Assembly (NCBI GenBank): GCA_035582835.1
Contig: JAYKAV010002766.1
Span: 2,316,234 to 2,380,233 of the forward strand
Direction of reading: 5' to 3'
Origin: Phoebastria nigripes
Taxonomy: Eukaryota; Chordata; Aves; Procellariiformes; Diomedeidae
Length of the DNA stretch: 64,000 nt
A program made the position numbers and the translations under genes. Shown here in pieces: positions 35,301-48,813 of the stretch (positions are counted from its first letter, which is position 1; each line of letters begins with the position of its first letter). Below the pieces are notes generated by a model, which was given only the letters and a program-made list of their open reading frames with translations, ran no database searches and was not told where the DNA came from.

Positions 35301-38300
35301 TTTCATAGAGGTTGTTTTAAATGTGGATGATTTTATGGAAGGAGAGGGTGGCCTAGCTCAGACTGAGTGTGTCGAAACACAGTTCCAGTGTCCACAACTG
35401 TGCACAGACGAGATTTTCAGTCTTAGCTTTTTCCTCACCAGAAATACCTTGGGCAGCTTTGTGCAGGGGTTCAGTCNCCGCCCACGCTCTCCGCTACCTG
35501 CCGGTTAAAAACAAGCCACGCTGCGCTGACACCGCCGATCGCGGCATGCTCCCAGGATCTCTGTCTTTCCCTTTGGATCACAAATCTGTGTCTGAAAACG
35601 GCCCAAAGCCCTGACCTGCCCCTAGCCCGTCTTTGGGGAGAGGAGGCAGCAGTTTGCATGCTGTGGGACTCAGGCACTGACAGTAAGTAAATGCCTCTTT
35701 GCGGCGAGCAGGAGCCTCGGAGCATCCCGGGCCGGAGCTGCAGCCGGGGACCGCGGCACACCCGAGCCCTGGGAGTGGGATGCAGCACATCCCTCACCCC
35801 TCCTCTAACGTCCTTCCCCCGGGATGTCCCAGCCATCCCTGGGACACCCAGGGCATCTGTCGCCCACGAGCACAGCAGTGCTTGCCATCGCAGACAGGCC
35901 GTGCCCTGACCGCAGCCGGTTTGCAGTGGGCGCGGGGTGCAGGGCTTGGGCAGTGGTGCCAATTAGGGGTGCCACGGCTGTCACCCGCAGACACGGCTCG
36001 GTGGCGTTGTGCTAACGCTCATCCGCCCTGAGCGCTGGCGAGGAGCCGGTGGGACGTGTCGCTGCCATCGTAACGCGTCCCCCGACACCCCGCGGCGCCC
36101 GAGCGGGGTCCGAGCCCCCCCTGCTTCCCAGCGAGGACCCTCCAATGCTTCTTTCCTCGCCTCCACGTGCGAAAGGGATGTCAGTTTGGTTTTGTCCCAA
36201 GCCCCGTTACTGTCTCAGTGATAGTTATGGGGTGCTAAAGGGATTAGCAGCCCCTGCCGTCTGCTGCGCGCGCCGGGTGGGCACGGCGCCTTGCTCCAGC
36301 AGATAACGCGGGAGCAGCAATGCAGAAGCAGAGACTGTGAAAATAATTGCCTTAATTTCAAGACCAACTTTAGACAGAGGAGAAGCCTGATGCTACGGGA
36401 AGAGACGGCTCCTTTCCTGGGCGCTGGGGTGAATGTCAGGCCCAGAGAAAGGAGCTTTTCTTAAAACGAGGGTGGGCAGCGTGCACCAGGAGCCGAGACT
36501 GTGCTGGATGCTGTGAGGCTGCGGGTCTTGGGGTGCGTGGGGAAAGGCGTGTGAGCATCCCGAGTCACCGGTCCCAGTGGTCCCAGCACTGCTGGTCTCA
36601 GGGGGTTGTGGCTCACCCCGTCCCTGCCGCGGAGGGGAAATTCCCCCTCGCCATAGTCTTGTGTTGCGGCGGTCGGCACCAGCTCCCGGCATGGCACCGA
36701 GTCGGGAGCTCGGAGGCAACAGCCATAAGGGAAAACCAGCCGGTCCAGTGGCTTGCGGCACGGCCTTGGAAGGCCTCAAGTTCGGCAACTGAGCAGCTGC
36801 CATTTGCTATTAACACTTTATAGGATTTTGTGTAAAAACAGAAGGAATAAAGGATTTCTTTGGGGAAAGCAATTAGAGGCTGGTTGGGTGTCGGCAGGGG
36901 CTGTGACCCACTATGACCAGCGACAGGCATTTATTAAACTGTGTCAGATACGGCAGTCGTACCCAAAGGGCACCCACTGCCCGTCCCACGGTGCTAAAAG
37001 GACTCTCCGGAGCACGACGACCCGGCCCCATGGCCACGCTGTCTGCCAGTCCTTGCTCACTTCTTTCACCCCTTGATGCAGCTCTGTGCAATTTCTTTTC
37101 AGCTCATTCATGTCTTTATGCTTATTCTTTCTCACGTGCAGCATCGCAGGGCTCACCGTGGGTGCCCGCAGATGGGCGGTAACGAACAGCAGCAGCCGCC
37201 TGGGATGGGCCGGGGGAACCCCTGGGTGCAAGGTCTCAGCTGCGGGACATGGCCGGGGCCAGATCCTGCTCTGCGGTTCCCCAGGCTGTTGCAGTTGTTC
37301 CCTGGGGCCGGAGAGGCCGCTGGGGACACGGTGGCTCTTGCTCCACCCTCAGCATCTCTGCTGAGCCCAACTGCATCAGTGGTTTTTCATCCTCCTTTGC
37401 CTCCCAACATCCCACCTCCAGCCTCCACGGGGTCCACCCCAGCCCGAGAATCAGCGCTGCTCCCCCCGGGGAAAGAGGGGCAGCGGTTCCCCCGCTCTGC
37501 CTCGCTGCTTCCCCTCCACCTCCTGCATCGAGCCCCTGGGAGGGGACGACCGCCCCGGAGGGCTCTTGCTGCAGAAAGCCCCTTCTGGTGGGCTGGGGGG
37601 GGGACACCCCTCCGCACCCCCTCCAGCCCTGCCNCTAAACCCGCCCCTTGGCAGCGGGTTTAATCCTCGCAGCCACAGGGTCCAGGCTGCATTGCCATGG
37701 GCGCTGGATTAGGGACCGGCCCTGCAGCACTCCTTTGTCCTCCCTATTGTGGAGCATTTTGCTCGCCTCTGCTTTAAACCTTGTACCCATTTTGCTGCCT
37801 TTTAAAACCGGGTTGAATAGGGGGTGGGATGGAGAGGGGTTGGGGGGGAGAGGAGCCGAGGCTTTGACGCTGAAGAGAAGCATTCAGGCTGCAGCTGCCC
37901 CGTCTCAGCACATTCCCCGTGACCCCCACGGGCACCGCGGCGGCCACCGAGCATCATTGGCAACTCGGCCGCTCCGGGACAATCCACCTGCTTGCTCAGG
38001 ACAAGCACTTTCATGCCTATTGGGATTAGAGATTTTAAGTGTCGTTCCAAATTGTGCGGATAAACAGTCTTGTGAAAACTTGTTATCGTGGCGAAAAGGC
38101 CCCCGCCACCACCCTTAGTCCCTGGCCTTTTGTTCAGGCAATTTTTATTGCCGGATTGGATTTGATGAGGTTTAAGGTTTATTCTTAGGACTCCATTGAA
38201 GAGCTGATCCTTTGTCTCCCACCGTGGAGCGTGAAGAATATGAAACGTAGGCAAAAATAAATCTGCTTTTCACATGCATTAGCCCCCGGTACACGCAGGG

Positions 38301-39418
38301 ACCACCAAACGCAGCTGAGAGCAGCAGCACCCCCGTCCCTCCACCCCTCCGCCTGCACAGGGTCTGCTCTGGGCTCACCAGGGCCGTCCCAGCTCCGTAC
38401 CCTCTCCCCGAATCCCCTCAGCCCCCTCTGAGCTGGGACAGACCCCGCATGGGGGGGTGGCCATAGACGACCTTCTCCCAGTGCAGCCCGAGCTGTAGGA
38501 GCAAGGCAAGGGCTGGGATGGCGATACGGATTTAGGAGGTGCCGGGTCTGCAAAGAGCCCAAAACGCAGCAGGGGGAGAGGAGAGCATCCCTCCCTGCCT
38601 GCCCCTCCAAAAAAATCCAACCCCACTGGCAGGTCAGTCCCTTAATCGCTTCATCTATCACCAGTCACTTTGGGAGAGATTAATCAGCAGGGTAATTCCT
38701 GAGGAAAGGTTGCTCCAGGGGCTGCCTTTCATTTGAGAGAAGCTCCCTGCGAGTTTCACCTTTATTGCGGGGAACCTGCTCCAACACGCTCTGCGCCGGC
38801 ACGGCCGCGGCTGCCCAAGCACCGGGGATGAGCCTGCGCCCCGGGCTCCATCCCCACCTCGTCCCCGCAGCCATGGGGCTGCTGCTGAACACNGGGCAAG
38901 GCTCGCGCCCGGGCTTCGAGCTGGCGACTCCCGAGCAGCCTCCGGGGCAGTTTTGGCAGCACCGGGAGCCGGCAGCAGGCGCCTGGCACGAGCTGAGAGG
39001 CTGAGTTTCTGGAGAGCCTGGAGCCAGAGGCAGAAAATCGTGCAAAACTTGGTGGACTGGGCTGGTTCCAAGCAAAAAAAAAAAAACCAGGGCATGCAAA
39101 ACCTGCTCAGAGCTGAACCGGAGCAGGGCTGGCCTGGAGGAGCATGGCCGGCTTCAAGCGATGCCTCTCCCGGTGGCTCCCGCCACGGTCCCGGCAGGTC
39201 TCTGGACCTGACCTCTCCAGCTGCCAGGTCCCACGGCCGGGAGCTGCCACGGCCTTGTCCTCCGCACACGAGCTGCCGAGGGAGGTGCACGCTCCAGCCC
39301 GGCGGCGCGGGCAGGGACGCAGCCCTGCCCAACGCACGCCAGCTCACTGNGGTCTGGACAAACGGACTTTCGGGGGACCCCAGCTCCCCTGCGAGAGCCT
39401 TGGGCACAACAGCACGTC
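35301..39418. other. GC-rich non-coding stretch
   Basis: No supported exon. AT-richer strips lie at 36790-36870 and 38000-38270. Single Ns near 35477, 37634, 38893 and 39350. Confidence 0.5.
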
Positions 39419-39424
39419 TTTATT
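39419..39424 (-). terminator. Isolated poly(A) signal, minus strand
   Basis: AATAAA followed on the minus strand by GACGTGCTGTTGTGCCC, a GU-rich downstream context. No coding exon is recognised upstream of it. It may mark a non-coding transcript or be chance. Confidence 0.25.
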
Positions 39425-40274
39425 TCTCACAGCATCTCTTCAGCCAAGCCTCATCCCCTGAATGCCCGACCCTTCAATAAGAGTGAAAACTAAATAATAA
39501 AGTTAGAGGGAGAGAGGAAAAACTGAGTGGCGGAGGGGACGGGGAGGAGAAGGCTCTCCTCTGACAGGGCTTGAAGAGAGGTGGCAAATGAGCAGGATGG
39601 GACACGAGCGTGCCGTCTCCAAGCATTTAGGATGCAAGACACCCTCGGTGGATACCCGCTGCCTGGACATGACGTACCGTGTCCGTGGGAGGGACAGCAG
39701 AGGAGGAGAAGGACGAAGGCTCTGCCTTCGGGAGGCAGGACGCAGCTGCCGGAGTTAGCTTGGCTGGGACGGCCAAGGCAGTGCTGCAGATTCAGGACAG
39801 TTATTGTCACGCTGTCCCACCGGGCAGCCCTGGGCAAGGTTGGCATCGTGCTGCTGGGGGGGGCGAGCACGTCCCCCGTCCGCCGCATTGCTTCCCACTT
39901 TGAATCTAGCGCGATGATTCCCTAGATACCCGGTGATGTTCCAGCTCCTCCTGTTTGGATAAAATATCTGTAATTACACGCATGCCTAATTTGAATTATT
40001 TCCAGAGTGCAATCCTCGCGCTTTGGACCCTACTAAGCAACTTGGCAGGAGACTCCCTTGTCAACGGGGAGAAGTTAGGCAGTGGCACTTCTGCTCCTTG
40101 GGTGGGTGACCAGCATGGCCATCAGGTGACCACCACGGGGTGCTAACAGCTCATCCCCAGCACCCAGAGAGGGTCTTCCCTGGGGTCCGGCAGGTTCCCG
40201 AATGTACTTTAGATGTCCGATCCCATAAAGAGGAATAGGGAGGGGGATTTCTAAATCTGCTCTTAGACCTGCAA
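39425..40274. other. Non-coding stretch, nothing recognised
   Basis: Mixed composition without a supported gene or repeat. Confidence 0.5.
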
Positions 40275-40355
40275 TGGCCATCCCCATTTTGAACCTGCGA
40301 GGGTGTGAGAAGTTAATTGACGTGCCCAAGGCCTCGTTCGTAGCTGCAGAGATGA
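40275..40355 (+). repeat. MIR-like SINE relic
   Basis: Reads ccatccccattttgaacctg then agaagttaattgacgtgccc and aaggcctcgttcgtagctgc. This matches the MIR order of 'tatccccattttacagatgag', 'aggttaagtgacttgccc' and 'aaggtcacacagctag'. Confidence 0.6.
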
Positions 40356-43300
40356 CGGATGCTTTTCCAAAAGCGATGCTGCTGTCAGAAATTGTGGGGC
40401 TGGTGGAGAAGGTACTGAGTGAGTTTCTTTGGCCCGTGCCGGGTAAGACGTCAGATTCGATTCTCATCATGGTCCCTTCTGGCCCTGCAGTCGATGGGCT
40501 CAGAAGTGGGGTTGGCCAGGGAACAAGAACTGTTTCATCAAATGTTCAAGGTTTTAAAACTTGGTTTTCTTCCAGCGTGCAACCAAACCGAGTCCTTTTG
40601 AAAGTTTTCCATGGCGAGCCACCCCGACGTGAACCTGTCCCAAAGAGCTGGGGGTTGTGGGCAGAGCCCGCGTGGGCAGCAGACACCTCCCCACCGCGGG
40701 CAGGGTGTTTTGGGGGGCAGGCTGCTTCCCGGCAGGTCGGCACGTCCCAGCGATAAGCATGTCCAGCCCCGAGACCCCCCGGTCCCCTCCCCGCTGCCCA
40801 CCCCAGCCCGCTGCTGCGGCGGGTCCCTGCCTGCCCGCTGCCTGCGCTGTCAGGCAGCATTGTCTCCGCATGGCAGGTTTCGTTCTGTGCGGGAGAGTCG
40901 TGCGTCCCCTCTTAGCTGTGCTCAGCAGCCTTTCGCTGTCATGTTGCGTTATTTGCTCGATGAGAAGTGACTGATGAACCTCCCCCCCCGCCTTCCCCTG
41001 CCTGCAAAATTCCTGGTAGCTGCCCGGCATCGCCGGGGCGCAGGAGGGGGATGGTGGGCAAGGGGACCCCAGACCTCAGCACCCATCGCTGCCCCCCTGC
41101 CCGCCAGCATCCGCGGAGGTGGCGCGGGTGGCTCGGGGATTGGGGTGGGATGTTGTTTGGGGATTGGGAAGTGGCGTCTCAGCTGGGTTTCAAAGGCATG
41201 TCCTGATCCCCTCCTGGGGACGGCATGGGGTGGGCACCTCCCCACCCAGGCTCCTGCCCGCTGCTGGTTTTGGGGGTGAGGGTCTGGGCAGGGCTGAGCC
41301 CCTTGTCCATGGCACGGCAGCCCCCGTCCCCCATTTCCCCCAACTCTTAATTTGTTCTCCATTATTTTTGTCTTCCCCTCCTCCCCCTCTCCGTCTCAGC
41401 TGCCTGATGAATGAAGGATGGGTTTTTAAGCCTTTTTTACCCCCAAGGCCCGCAGTGCTGGCTTGGCTGCTATCGCTGGGATAAATGCAGGCTTTTCGGC
41501 CTGGAGCAGTATCCGGCAGAGCCGCGCCGCCCCCCCCGCGCCGGGTTATCAATCCCCGCTCAGCATCGCCAGCGCCGGGCTGGGGCCTCTCCGCTGGGAG
41601 CCCTTTTCCTACCCTCTGGCCACAAGAAAGACCAGTGTGGCTTAATTCTGCACAATATCAACACCAAACAGACTCAGCCCAACGCTACTGGCTTCTCTTA
41701 ATTCGTCTTTCTATTCCTCGTTTTTCATGAATTTTTAAAAAGTTTCCATTTCTCTCCACGCCTCCGTCTTATCCGCCGGGTTTCGGCGGGTTTGCCGGGC
41801 GTGCGTGCCCCTGTGCCTGCGCGGGCTCCGCGCTCCCNGAGAAAACAAAGGAGACAGAAAGTCAGCGGATCTCCCCACCCTGGAAAGTTTTCGGATGGCT
41901 TGAGAAATAAAATCTCCCACAGCTCGGCAGATGAAAGGGCCCGCGCAGTTATCAGATCCATGCCGCTCGGGTGCTGGCACAGGCGGTGGCACGGTGCTCT
42001 CCCTCTCGCCGGCAGCAGCCGCTCCTCCCGCCGGCATCGCTCAAATGTAAAAATACAGATGGTGCCACTTGCAGGGCAGCGCTGGAGCCGTGGGGTGGAA
42101 GGAAACTTTTGGAAGGCAAAATAAAATTATCTGAGCCCTCCACAGAATTAAAAAAAAAACAATTGCATTTATTTGTTGTTTTGCTCTAGTGCAAAATGCA
42201 GCCTCCATCCATGACTGGGAACTGGAAGCTGCCTTCTCCCTCCTGGCCCTGTCCAGAGAGCAGAGAAATTAAGGCAGGATAGAGAAAAATGGAGATTCCA
42301 AGATGGAAAACACAGATAGAGCCCGTGAACGCAGCCAAGCTGGGGCTGTTCAGAGCCAGCGTTTCGGTTTGAATCTAAACACAGATAAGCTGGGAGCCTC
42401 CCTCCACCCACCCCGAGCTGAGCCCTCCTCTGCTTCCACGGCACGCAGCGTGCCCAGGCCCGCGGGGAGCTCGGNGGCCGGTCCGGCCGTCCCCGGGGGG
42501 CCGCTGCTTCCCGCCGGGCTGAGCCTGGCTCCCGGGGTCTGCAGCCCCAGGGGTTCGGGTCTGCAGAGGGTGGCAGCGGCGATGCCGCGGTCCCACACGT
42601 GTTACGGCTGAGCTGGAGCCCGTCCTCGGCAGCCCCCGGCCCCGTCCTAACGTGCGGCAGCCCCCGGGGCATCGTCTCCCCCGTCCCAGCCAAAAGGAGC
42701 CAGCAGACCTTTGCAGAGAGCCCCGTTTGGGACTGGGTAGGTGTTTCTTGGCCGTCCAAGCAGAACCTTTGTTTTTAAGCCCTCAATCAAATGCTCATAG
42801 GCAGCCAGCTTGCGTGGCACTCGGATTATTATCCCCTTGGAGGAATAAAGTGCANCATCGAGGCTTCTGGGATTCAAACCGATGGTTCCAGGGCTCTAGA
42901 TATTTCAGTGCTGATGCTTAAAACCAGGAAGGCATTCCCTCCAGCAAGACAGCCACTACATCATATGGGGAACGCGCTATGAAATAATGATGTACAACTG
43001 GCCTTGAGGCACTCTTTGCAGCTTGATTGGCCTCAATGGCAGAAGAATAACCGAGAGTTTATTGCTTCTCTTCTAGTGATCTTTACTCCCAGCTGTTTTC
43101 TCGGGGAGGCCTGGATCCCCGTACCTCATCCGAAGAGCCATGGGCTGCTGGCGAGGTGCTGAGCACGGCCGGTTCCCAGGATGGGGCTCTGCNGTCGCGG
43201 GGTGGATCCCTGCAGGAGAATCCCCCCGACCTCTGCCCAAGGCAGGCGATGAGACCTGGGCACGTCTTGGACCCCTTTCCCCCTCCTCCTGCGGGTGCAG

Positions 43301-45560
43301 CGAGCTCCTGGAGCAGCACCCAGCACCCTTGGCTCCAGCACCCAACCATACCAAACAGAGAGCACCTGGCTGCTCACCCCTTCGCACCACATCCCCTTCA
43401 CCGGCACCCAAACCACCCGGCGTGCCCGCGCCTCGGTGCTGCACCTGGGCAAAGCCCCTGCGACTGTGGCGATGCCCAAGAGCCGATTTCTGCCCACTGA
43501 AATCCCTGCTGCCTGGGCAGGAAAAGGGGGCAAAGAGCATTTTCANGTAGGAAGTTGTTGGCGATCGCCAGCTCCTGGTGCCGTTTGCAGAGGGCAAAGG
43601 TTAGATGGTTGCAGGTGATTTTTTTCCTTTTTCTTTTGAGGAGCCATGCTGCAAATAGCCTGATTTCTAAGATTTCTCTATCATTAAAATGTAAATGAAA
43701 ACAGACACGAAAACAATCTGAATTTCCAGCCGAGTTGCTCTTGCTTAATATTCTACCCCGAAGGGGGATGTGTGGAAGCAACAACATTTCAAAGGGAATC
43801 ATTAAAGAAGGCAGGCTCAAACTGCGTTTTCATCAGATACCGTGGCAGAGCCGAGCACTCGGGGTCTTGCCCATCCTGCCGCTGCTGGAAAGGACGAGCG
43901 GGAAACAGCTTCGAAAAAAAGAAACGTCCAAATCAGGGAGAGGAGGACCCGCACACCGAGCCGGGGCTGCGCCGGAGCGTGCGGCTGCCTGCCTGGCCGG
44001 GGGGGTCGTGTCCCGGCGCGGTTTGGCTCCGGCTGCGGGCGGGCAGGCAGCGCGTGGGGCCGCGGGTGCTCCGGGTGCACGTGTGCGGGTGCGCGGCTGC
44101 AGCATGACCTGTGTGAGCCTGCGCGACCAAGCTGGGACGATGCCCGGGTTTTAATGCATCCTGAGTTTTTAGAAACATCCTGGAAGGGCAGCGGGGTTTT
44201 GCGATGCGTCCTGACATGTTAGCAGGGCAGGCGGGGGGAAGACCCCGATACTTCCCAAACCTGCCGGCAGCCTCCATCCACCCCGAGCTCTCAGCGTCGC
44301 CGCTGCTTTGTTCTGTTTGAAGCAGGAGGCCGAGGTGACTGTATTTATACTGCCAGTGTAATGCATTTCAAATTAAATACAAAATATCAGGGAGTGAGAA
44401 TAGCCTGAAAAATCACGTGAATCGTGGTTCAGCCACGCACCAGAGCACCTTGGGTGGGGTCAGGGCTGAGCGGTTTTGGTTGAATCCCGAACACGGTACT
44501 CGCTGCTCGACTAAGCTGAAATGTCAGCGGNGCTCTGGCTTGGCTGGCATGGAATAGCTCAGAACGCTCTTGGGTTTATATTTAGCTTCCGCAGAGGTCA
44601 CCGACCAGTGGCTGTGCAGAGGCTCGCGGGGTGCAGGACCGCCTCAACCAGCATGGTGCAGGATGCGGCCCCGGCACCGGACTCAGCTCGCCGCCCGGCC
44701 GAGGGAGGAAAGGCGACGGCTCCCGGGCAGCGCTGGCACAGGGCTGCGGGCNGGCTTCGGCGTCACTCTGGGACAGTCCCCAAACGCTGCAGGGACAGAT
44801 CCGGCGGCCGGGGGATCTGTCCCAGCGGATGCTGCTGGAAGAGGAGGGATGCACTGAGGTGCAGGGCCATGTACAAGCCCCCAGAACCTGCCTCCAGCCC
44901 TCGGCTGCCCACTGCTCGGTGCCACTTACCCAGGGCTGCAGGAAAACAAAGCCTGGCTGGGCAAAGAGCATCTCTCTGCTAAGAGACAAGAGCAGCGAAG
45001 GCATCCCGCGCCCAGAGCTCTCTCCAGGCCGCCCGTCTGGGCATCCCATGGGTGACGCTTGCCAGGCAGGGGCAGCTCCCTGCCCTGGACCTGGACCCCC
45101 TCCTTTTCCCCATTGCCTCCCCCATCCGTGCTTCCCAGCCGTCTGGAGGGGGCTGCAGGATCGGTGCCGCTCCNTGACAGATAAAGGGCTGCATGGAAAA
45201 GGCTCTCAGCCACCCGGCTCAGATGCCCGCAGGCTGAGCCCTGCCCGGGGCGCAGTGAGGACAGAGCCCCTCTGCTCCCCGCCGCCCTCCCGGACCTCCC
45301 AGGCAGCGGCAGGTGCTCCCGGCACGGTGGCACATATGGATCCTATAAGGGCTGAGATCATCTCTCCGGGCAGCCTCGCTCCTCCGTGCACCGGGGAGTG
45401 GTGGGGAGGGACGGTGGCAGTGGGACCCCGGGGCTGCCCAGGGACACGGAGCCCCTCGCCGCGCTGGGTGCTGCCCGGGTGCGGCGTTTGGGGCGAGGGG
45501 AGCAGCCCCGGCTGGGCTCACCCTGCCAGCCGAGAGCAAAGGAAAGCCCTTTTCCCGCTG
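40356..45560. other. GC-rich non-coding stretch
   Basis: Predominantly GC-rich with AT-richer strips at 42780-43080, 43600-43830 and 44320-44440, and many single Ns. No supported exon. Confidence 0.5.
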
Positions 45561-45990
45561 TAAACTGAACATGTGAGATCTGGAAGTCTCCAAGACACAA
45601 TAAACAGGGGATCCCGGGATGCTTTAAGTGTGTCCCAGTCTGGATCTCTAATGTTAATGGCCCAAGATGATTAATTTTCTTTTGTACTTTCACGGCATCA
45701 GTTATCACATCATTGGATTTTATTTTTTAAGACTTTTTTTTAAGCCCGCAAAATACTGGAAAGAGTTAGAATGGATTCAAATTACAAGGTAAAATATTTC
45801 CCTCCAAAGCTTCATAAATACTTGATTTTTTTTTAATGTTATTATTTTAACTTTCAAAGAAAGGCAACGTTTGCCAAATCTTGCTTTGTGCAGTAAAACC
45901 AGTCCAGTGTTACAGGGATTTAATATAATAATAACAATAAACTGTCAGAGGAGACCTTAAAAACAAAGGGCCCTGTCTGCCGAGCATGGA
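45561..45990. other. AT-rich island, candidate conserved non-coding element
   Basis: Contains tttattttttaagacttttt, aatgttattattttaacttt and tttaatataataataacaat. Flanks are sharply GC-rich. A plus-strand AATAAA occurs near 45598 without a gene. Confidence 0.3.
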
Positions 45991-47734
45991 AATTCAAGCT
46001 CATATGCCCCGGGGTCCGGAGCTCGTTTTCCCCCGCGTGCCGGGGAAGTGATCCCATGCGAGCCCCAGCCCCGACGTGGCTCCCCGCTTCTGCCTGGCCC
46101 CGCACAATGGCCTGATCCAGACCCCGCTGGCATCACTCAGGTCTCCCCACCGACCTGGGCAGGTTTTGAAGCCGGAGCAGCTCCTCCGAGCCCCCGAGAG
46201 CCACGTTATCCATCTGCAAGCTGAGAATCCAGCCCCTTATTTACCGAGGCTTGGAAATCCCTGAGGTCGGAGATGTCCCCGGCGTGGTCCTCGGGCGCAT
46301 CCCCGTCCTCAGCCCCGACCCGGTGCCGGCCCATTGCACCCATCCTGTGCGGGGCCAGATCCGCAGCCGCAGAGGGAGCTGAGCGCTGGGGGAGTTTGCA
46401 GGGTTGCAGTCTCCGGGGGTGCGAGTGCCTGGGGCGCAGAGCNGGGTCCTGGCTCCCCCCAAGCTGGCACGGGCTCAGCCTTGCAGCTTTTTGTGTCTTT
46501 ATTGTTTTTTCCCCTTGCAGTTGGTCGGGTTTTTAATTAATTCACAAATCTCATTTGGGCACCNGAGCTGGGGGTGGAAGAAACTCTGTCTGAAGTTGAT
46601 TTTGCAAATCAGCACTGGCCATCTCAAACCAGCTCTGAGGGCATAAGCATCGGGGCTCCCAATAACCGAGGAGGAAGCCTCTTGCTTGCGGAGCAGATCC
46701 GCCACTTTGATGTGCTCCCGCAGTTATTCTTTCATTTCTTGAGCAAATAATCTGGATTTTCACAATATTTACCTTGGAAATAATTATTTGTGTAAAGCAT
46801 TCGACCAAGATAAACAGAGAATCGCTGGGTNTCTCTGCGGGGCTGGGAGCGCAGGCAGCCCGAGGTCTCATGTTCCCCTAAACCTGCCAGAGCCTGTGCT
46901 CCGCGAGCAGCAGCCGAGGGGGAAAACGGGCCCTAAAGCCGAGCACCCGCACGTCCCAAGGAACCGGTCTAGGGCTGGGGACAAACCTCCTCGTAGCCCC
47001 GGCTGCAGGGCACGTGTAAGGATAGAAAAATGCAGCCGCTCTGCCTCTCGCGAATTGCTAACCCAGCCCCCGCNTCTGTAAAAGGGGCTATTGCATCCCT
47101 GAATTCCCACAGATTCAGAGGCTGTAAAGGAGAAGCAGGAAGGGGGGTAAAAAAAAGGTGAAGGAAGGTTCAAAGGCCTGCTACAGCTTCGGTTTTTCAT
47201 CTCTAGTTAATCTCTGCAAGGCCTGAGGCAAAGTCACCTTTGGGTCAATACTCAGGTGTTTTTATCTGCCATCCCCATCTGCCCGGAGCTGCCTCCCCGT
47301 CCCTCCCGATTAGCCGCGGCCGCGGGGCAGGGCGGCCGGGTGCCCGGGGAATCCGGTCCCCCCGGTTCAAGCCATGCTCTCCCAGGGCGGAGGGTAAATC
47401 CTGCACCCGCGCTGCACCCCAGCACCGGCTCCCCGCTGCCCGCAGCCCCGCAGCCATGGGGAGAGACGGGAGGAGCGTCACACTTCAGTTTTTAAAAGCA
47501 AAAAGGCTTTTAAATTGAGCATGAATTAACTGCCGGTGTTGGTACAGGGCGATGCCGGCCGGCGTGTGCCCAGGGATGCAGGGATGCGAGGAGGGTGCCA
47601 AGACCTGTGCCCTCGACCTCCTGCTCACCCACGCTCCTGNGGCGAGCACGGGGCGGCTGCTCCCGGGGCGACCCGCTGCCCAGCCGGCAGGCTTGTGAAG
47701 GGCAACAAAGGAACAAATCCACCCGGGGCTCAGC
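45991..47734. other. Non-coding stretch beyond C1orf216 3' end
   Basis: GC-rich with a small AT-rich strip at 46720-46830 and several single Ns. No exon supported. Confidence 0.5.
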
Positions 47735-47752
47735 TCTTTCACCTCCAAGGCT

Positions 47753-47758
47753 TTTATT
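47753..47758 (-). terminator. Likely distal poly(A) signal of C1orf216
   Basis: AATAAA in the context CCTTAATAAAAGCCTTGGAG on the minus strand. A U/GU-rich stretch (GGATTTGTTCCTTTGTTGCC) follows about 40 bases downstream. This is the usual arrangement of a functional cleavage site. Alternative upstream signals are at 48120-48125 and 48808-48813. Confidence 0.6.
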
Positions 47759-48119
47759 AAGGTGTGCAACATGCCCACGATCACACGGCTGGGATATGAC
47801 ACAGGCAGCAGGCGCTGGACACGAGCGAGCAGGAGGGCGGCGAGGCAGCGAGAGCGGCGCGAGCCTCGCAGGGATGCTGCCGGACTCCTCCGGCCCCCAG
47901 CGCCGGGTGCAGAGGCCAGCACAGGTCACTGAGCCGAGCGTGTCCTTCACCACCAAAACGTCCTTTTCAGAAGCAGAGTTGTGCGGATCTCCTCACTTTA
48001 CCTATCAGCGGCAGCAGCCCCAGGCGGGAGCAGAGCCCGGCTGTGCCCCGGTGCGGGACGGGAGGAGGCTCGGCGCAGCCCCTGGCCCCGCGGGTCGCTG
48101 GCGGGCTCGGCCGTGGTTA

Positions 48120-48125
48120 TTTATT
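48120..48125 (-). terminator. Alternative poly(A) signal in C1orf216 3' UTR
   Basis: AATAAA in the minus-strand context CACTACAAATAAATAACC. Confidence 0.35.
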
Positions 48126-48807
48126 TGTAGTGCAGTAGCATCTAGCGGTCGGTGGAAGCCGGGATCTGCCCGGGCTGCCGGCCACGCCGCCCCGCCGGCC
48201 AGGCGCTGCGCCCCGGCACCAGAGCGGGGTCCCGGCGAAGCCGCGGCCTCCTCTCAGCTCTGCTCCTCCGACGGCAGGAAGAAGTTTGGCTGGGGGGGAT
48301 ACAGCAACTCTGAAATCTCTCATCACTCTCCTTTTGCAGACGAGAAACTAAATTAATGCCTGGCTTTGCACAGGGACTCCGGGCGGTCCCCTCCTGGCTG
48401 AGCCCTCGGCTTACAGCAAAACCGCCCCGCTGCTGCTCCTTCCACATCAGCAACTTAAACGGAATAGATGTCATATTAACACTTAGTAAAATACAGCAAA
48501 CAAACACAGCATCTCCTTTTTAATCTCTATTTAAGACGACTGTTCTTTGTATTCTGTATGCAGTCGTCACTGGGTAAAATGTAGATTAGAAAAAAATATT
48601 CTCTTTGCTTTCAAATGATAAATTAATATAAACATCAACAGCACAACTTTGCAAGCAGCTTCCTGATCATGCACCGTGTTAAAGCATCTCCCGCGACAGA
48701 CAGATGTGCATATACACACACTGGCTGTAAGGAAAAATCTAAATTAACTCTTCTCTAATACTGAATCTAAAAAAAATATGTCGGATTTGAATCAGTTGAC
48801 ACTTAAA

Positions 48808-48813
48808 TTTATT
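48808..48813 (-). terminator. Alternative poly(A) signal in C1orf216 3' UTR
   Basis: AATAAA in the minus-strand context GCTTAAAAATAAATTTAAG, about 730 bases past the stop codon. Confidence 0.35.
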
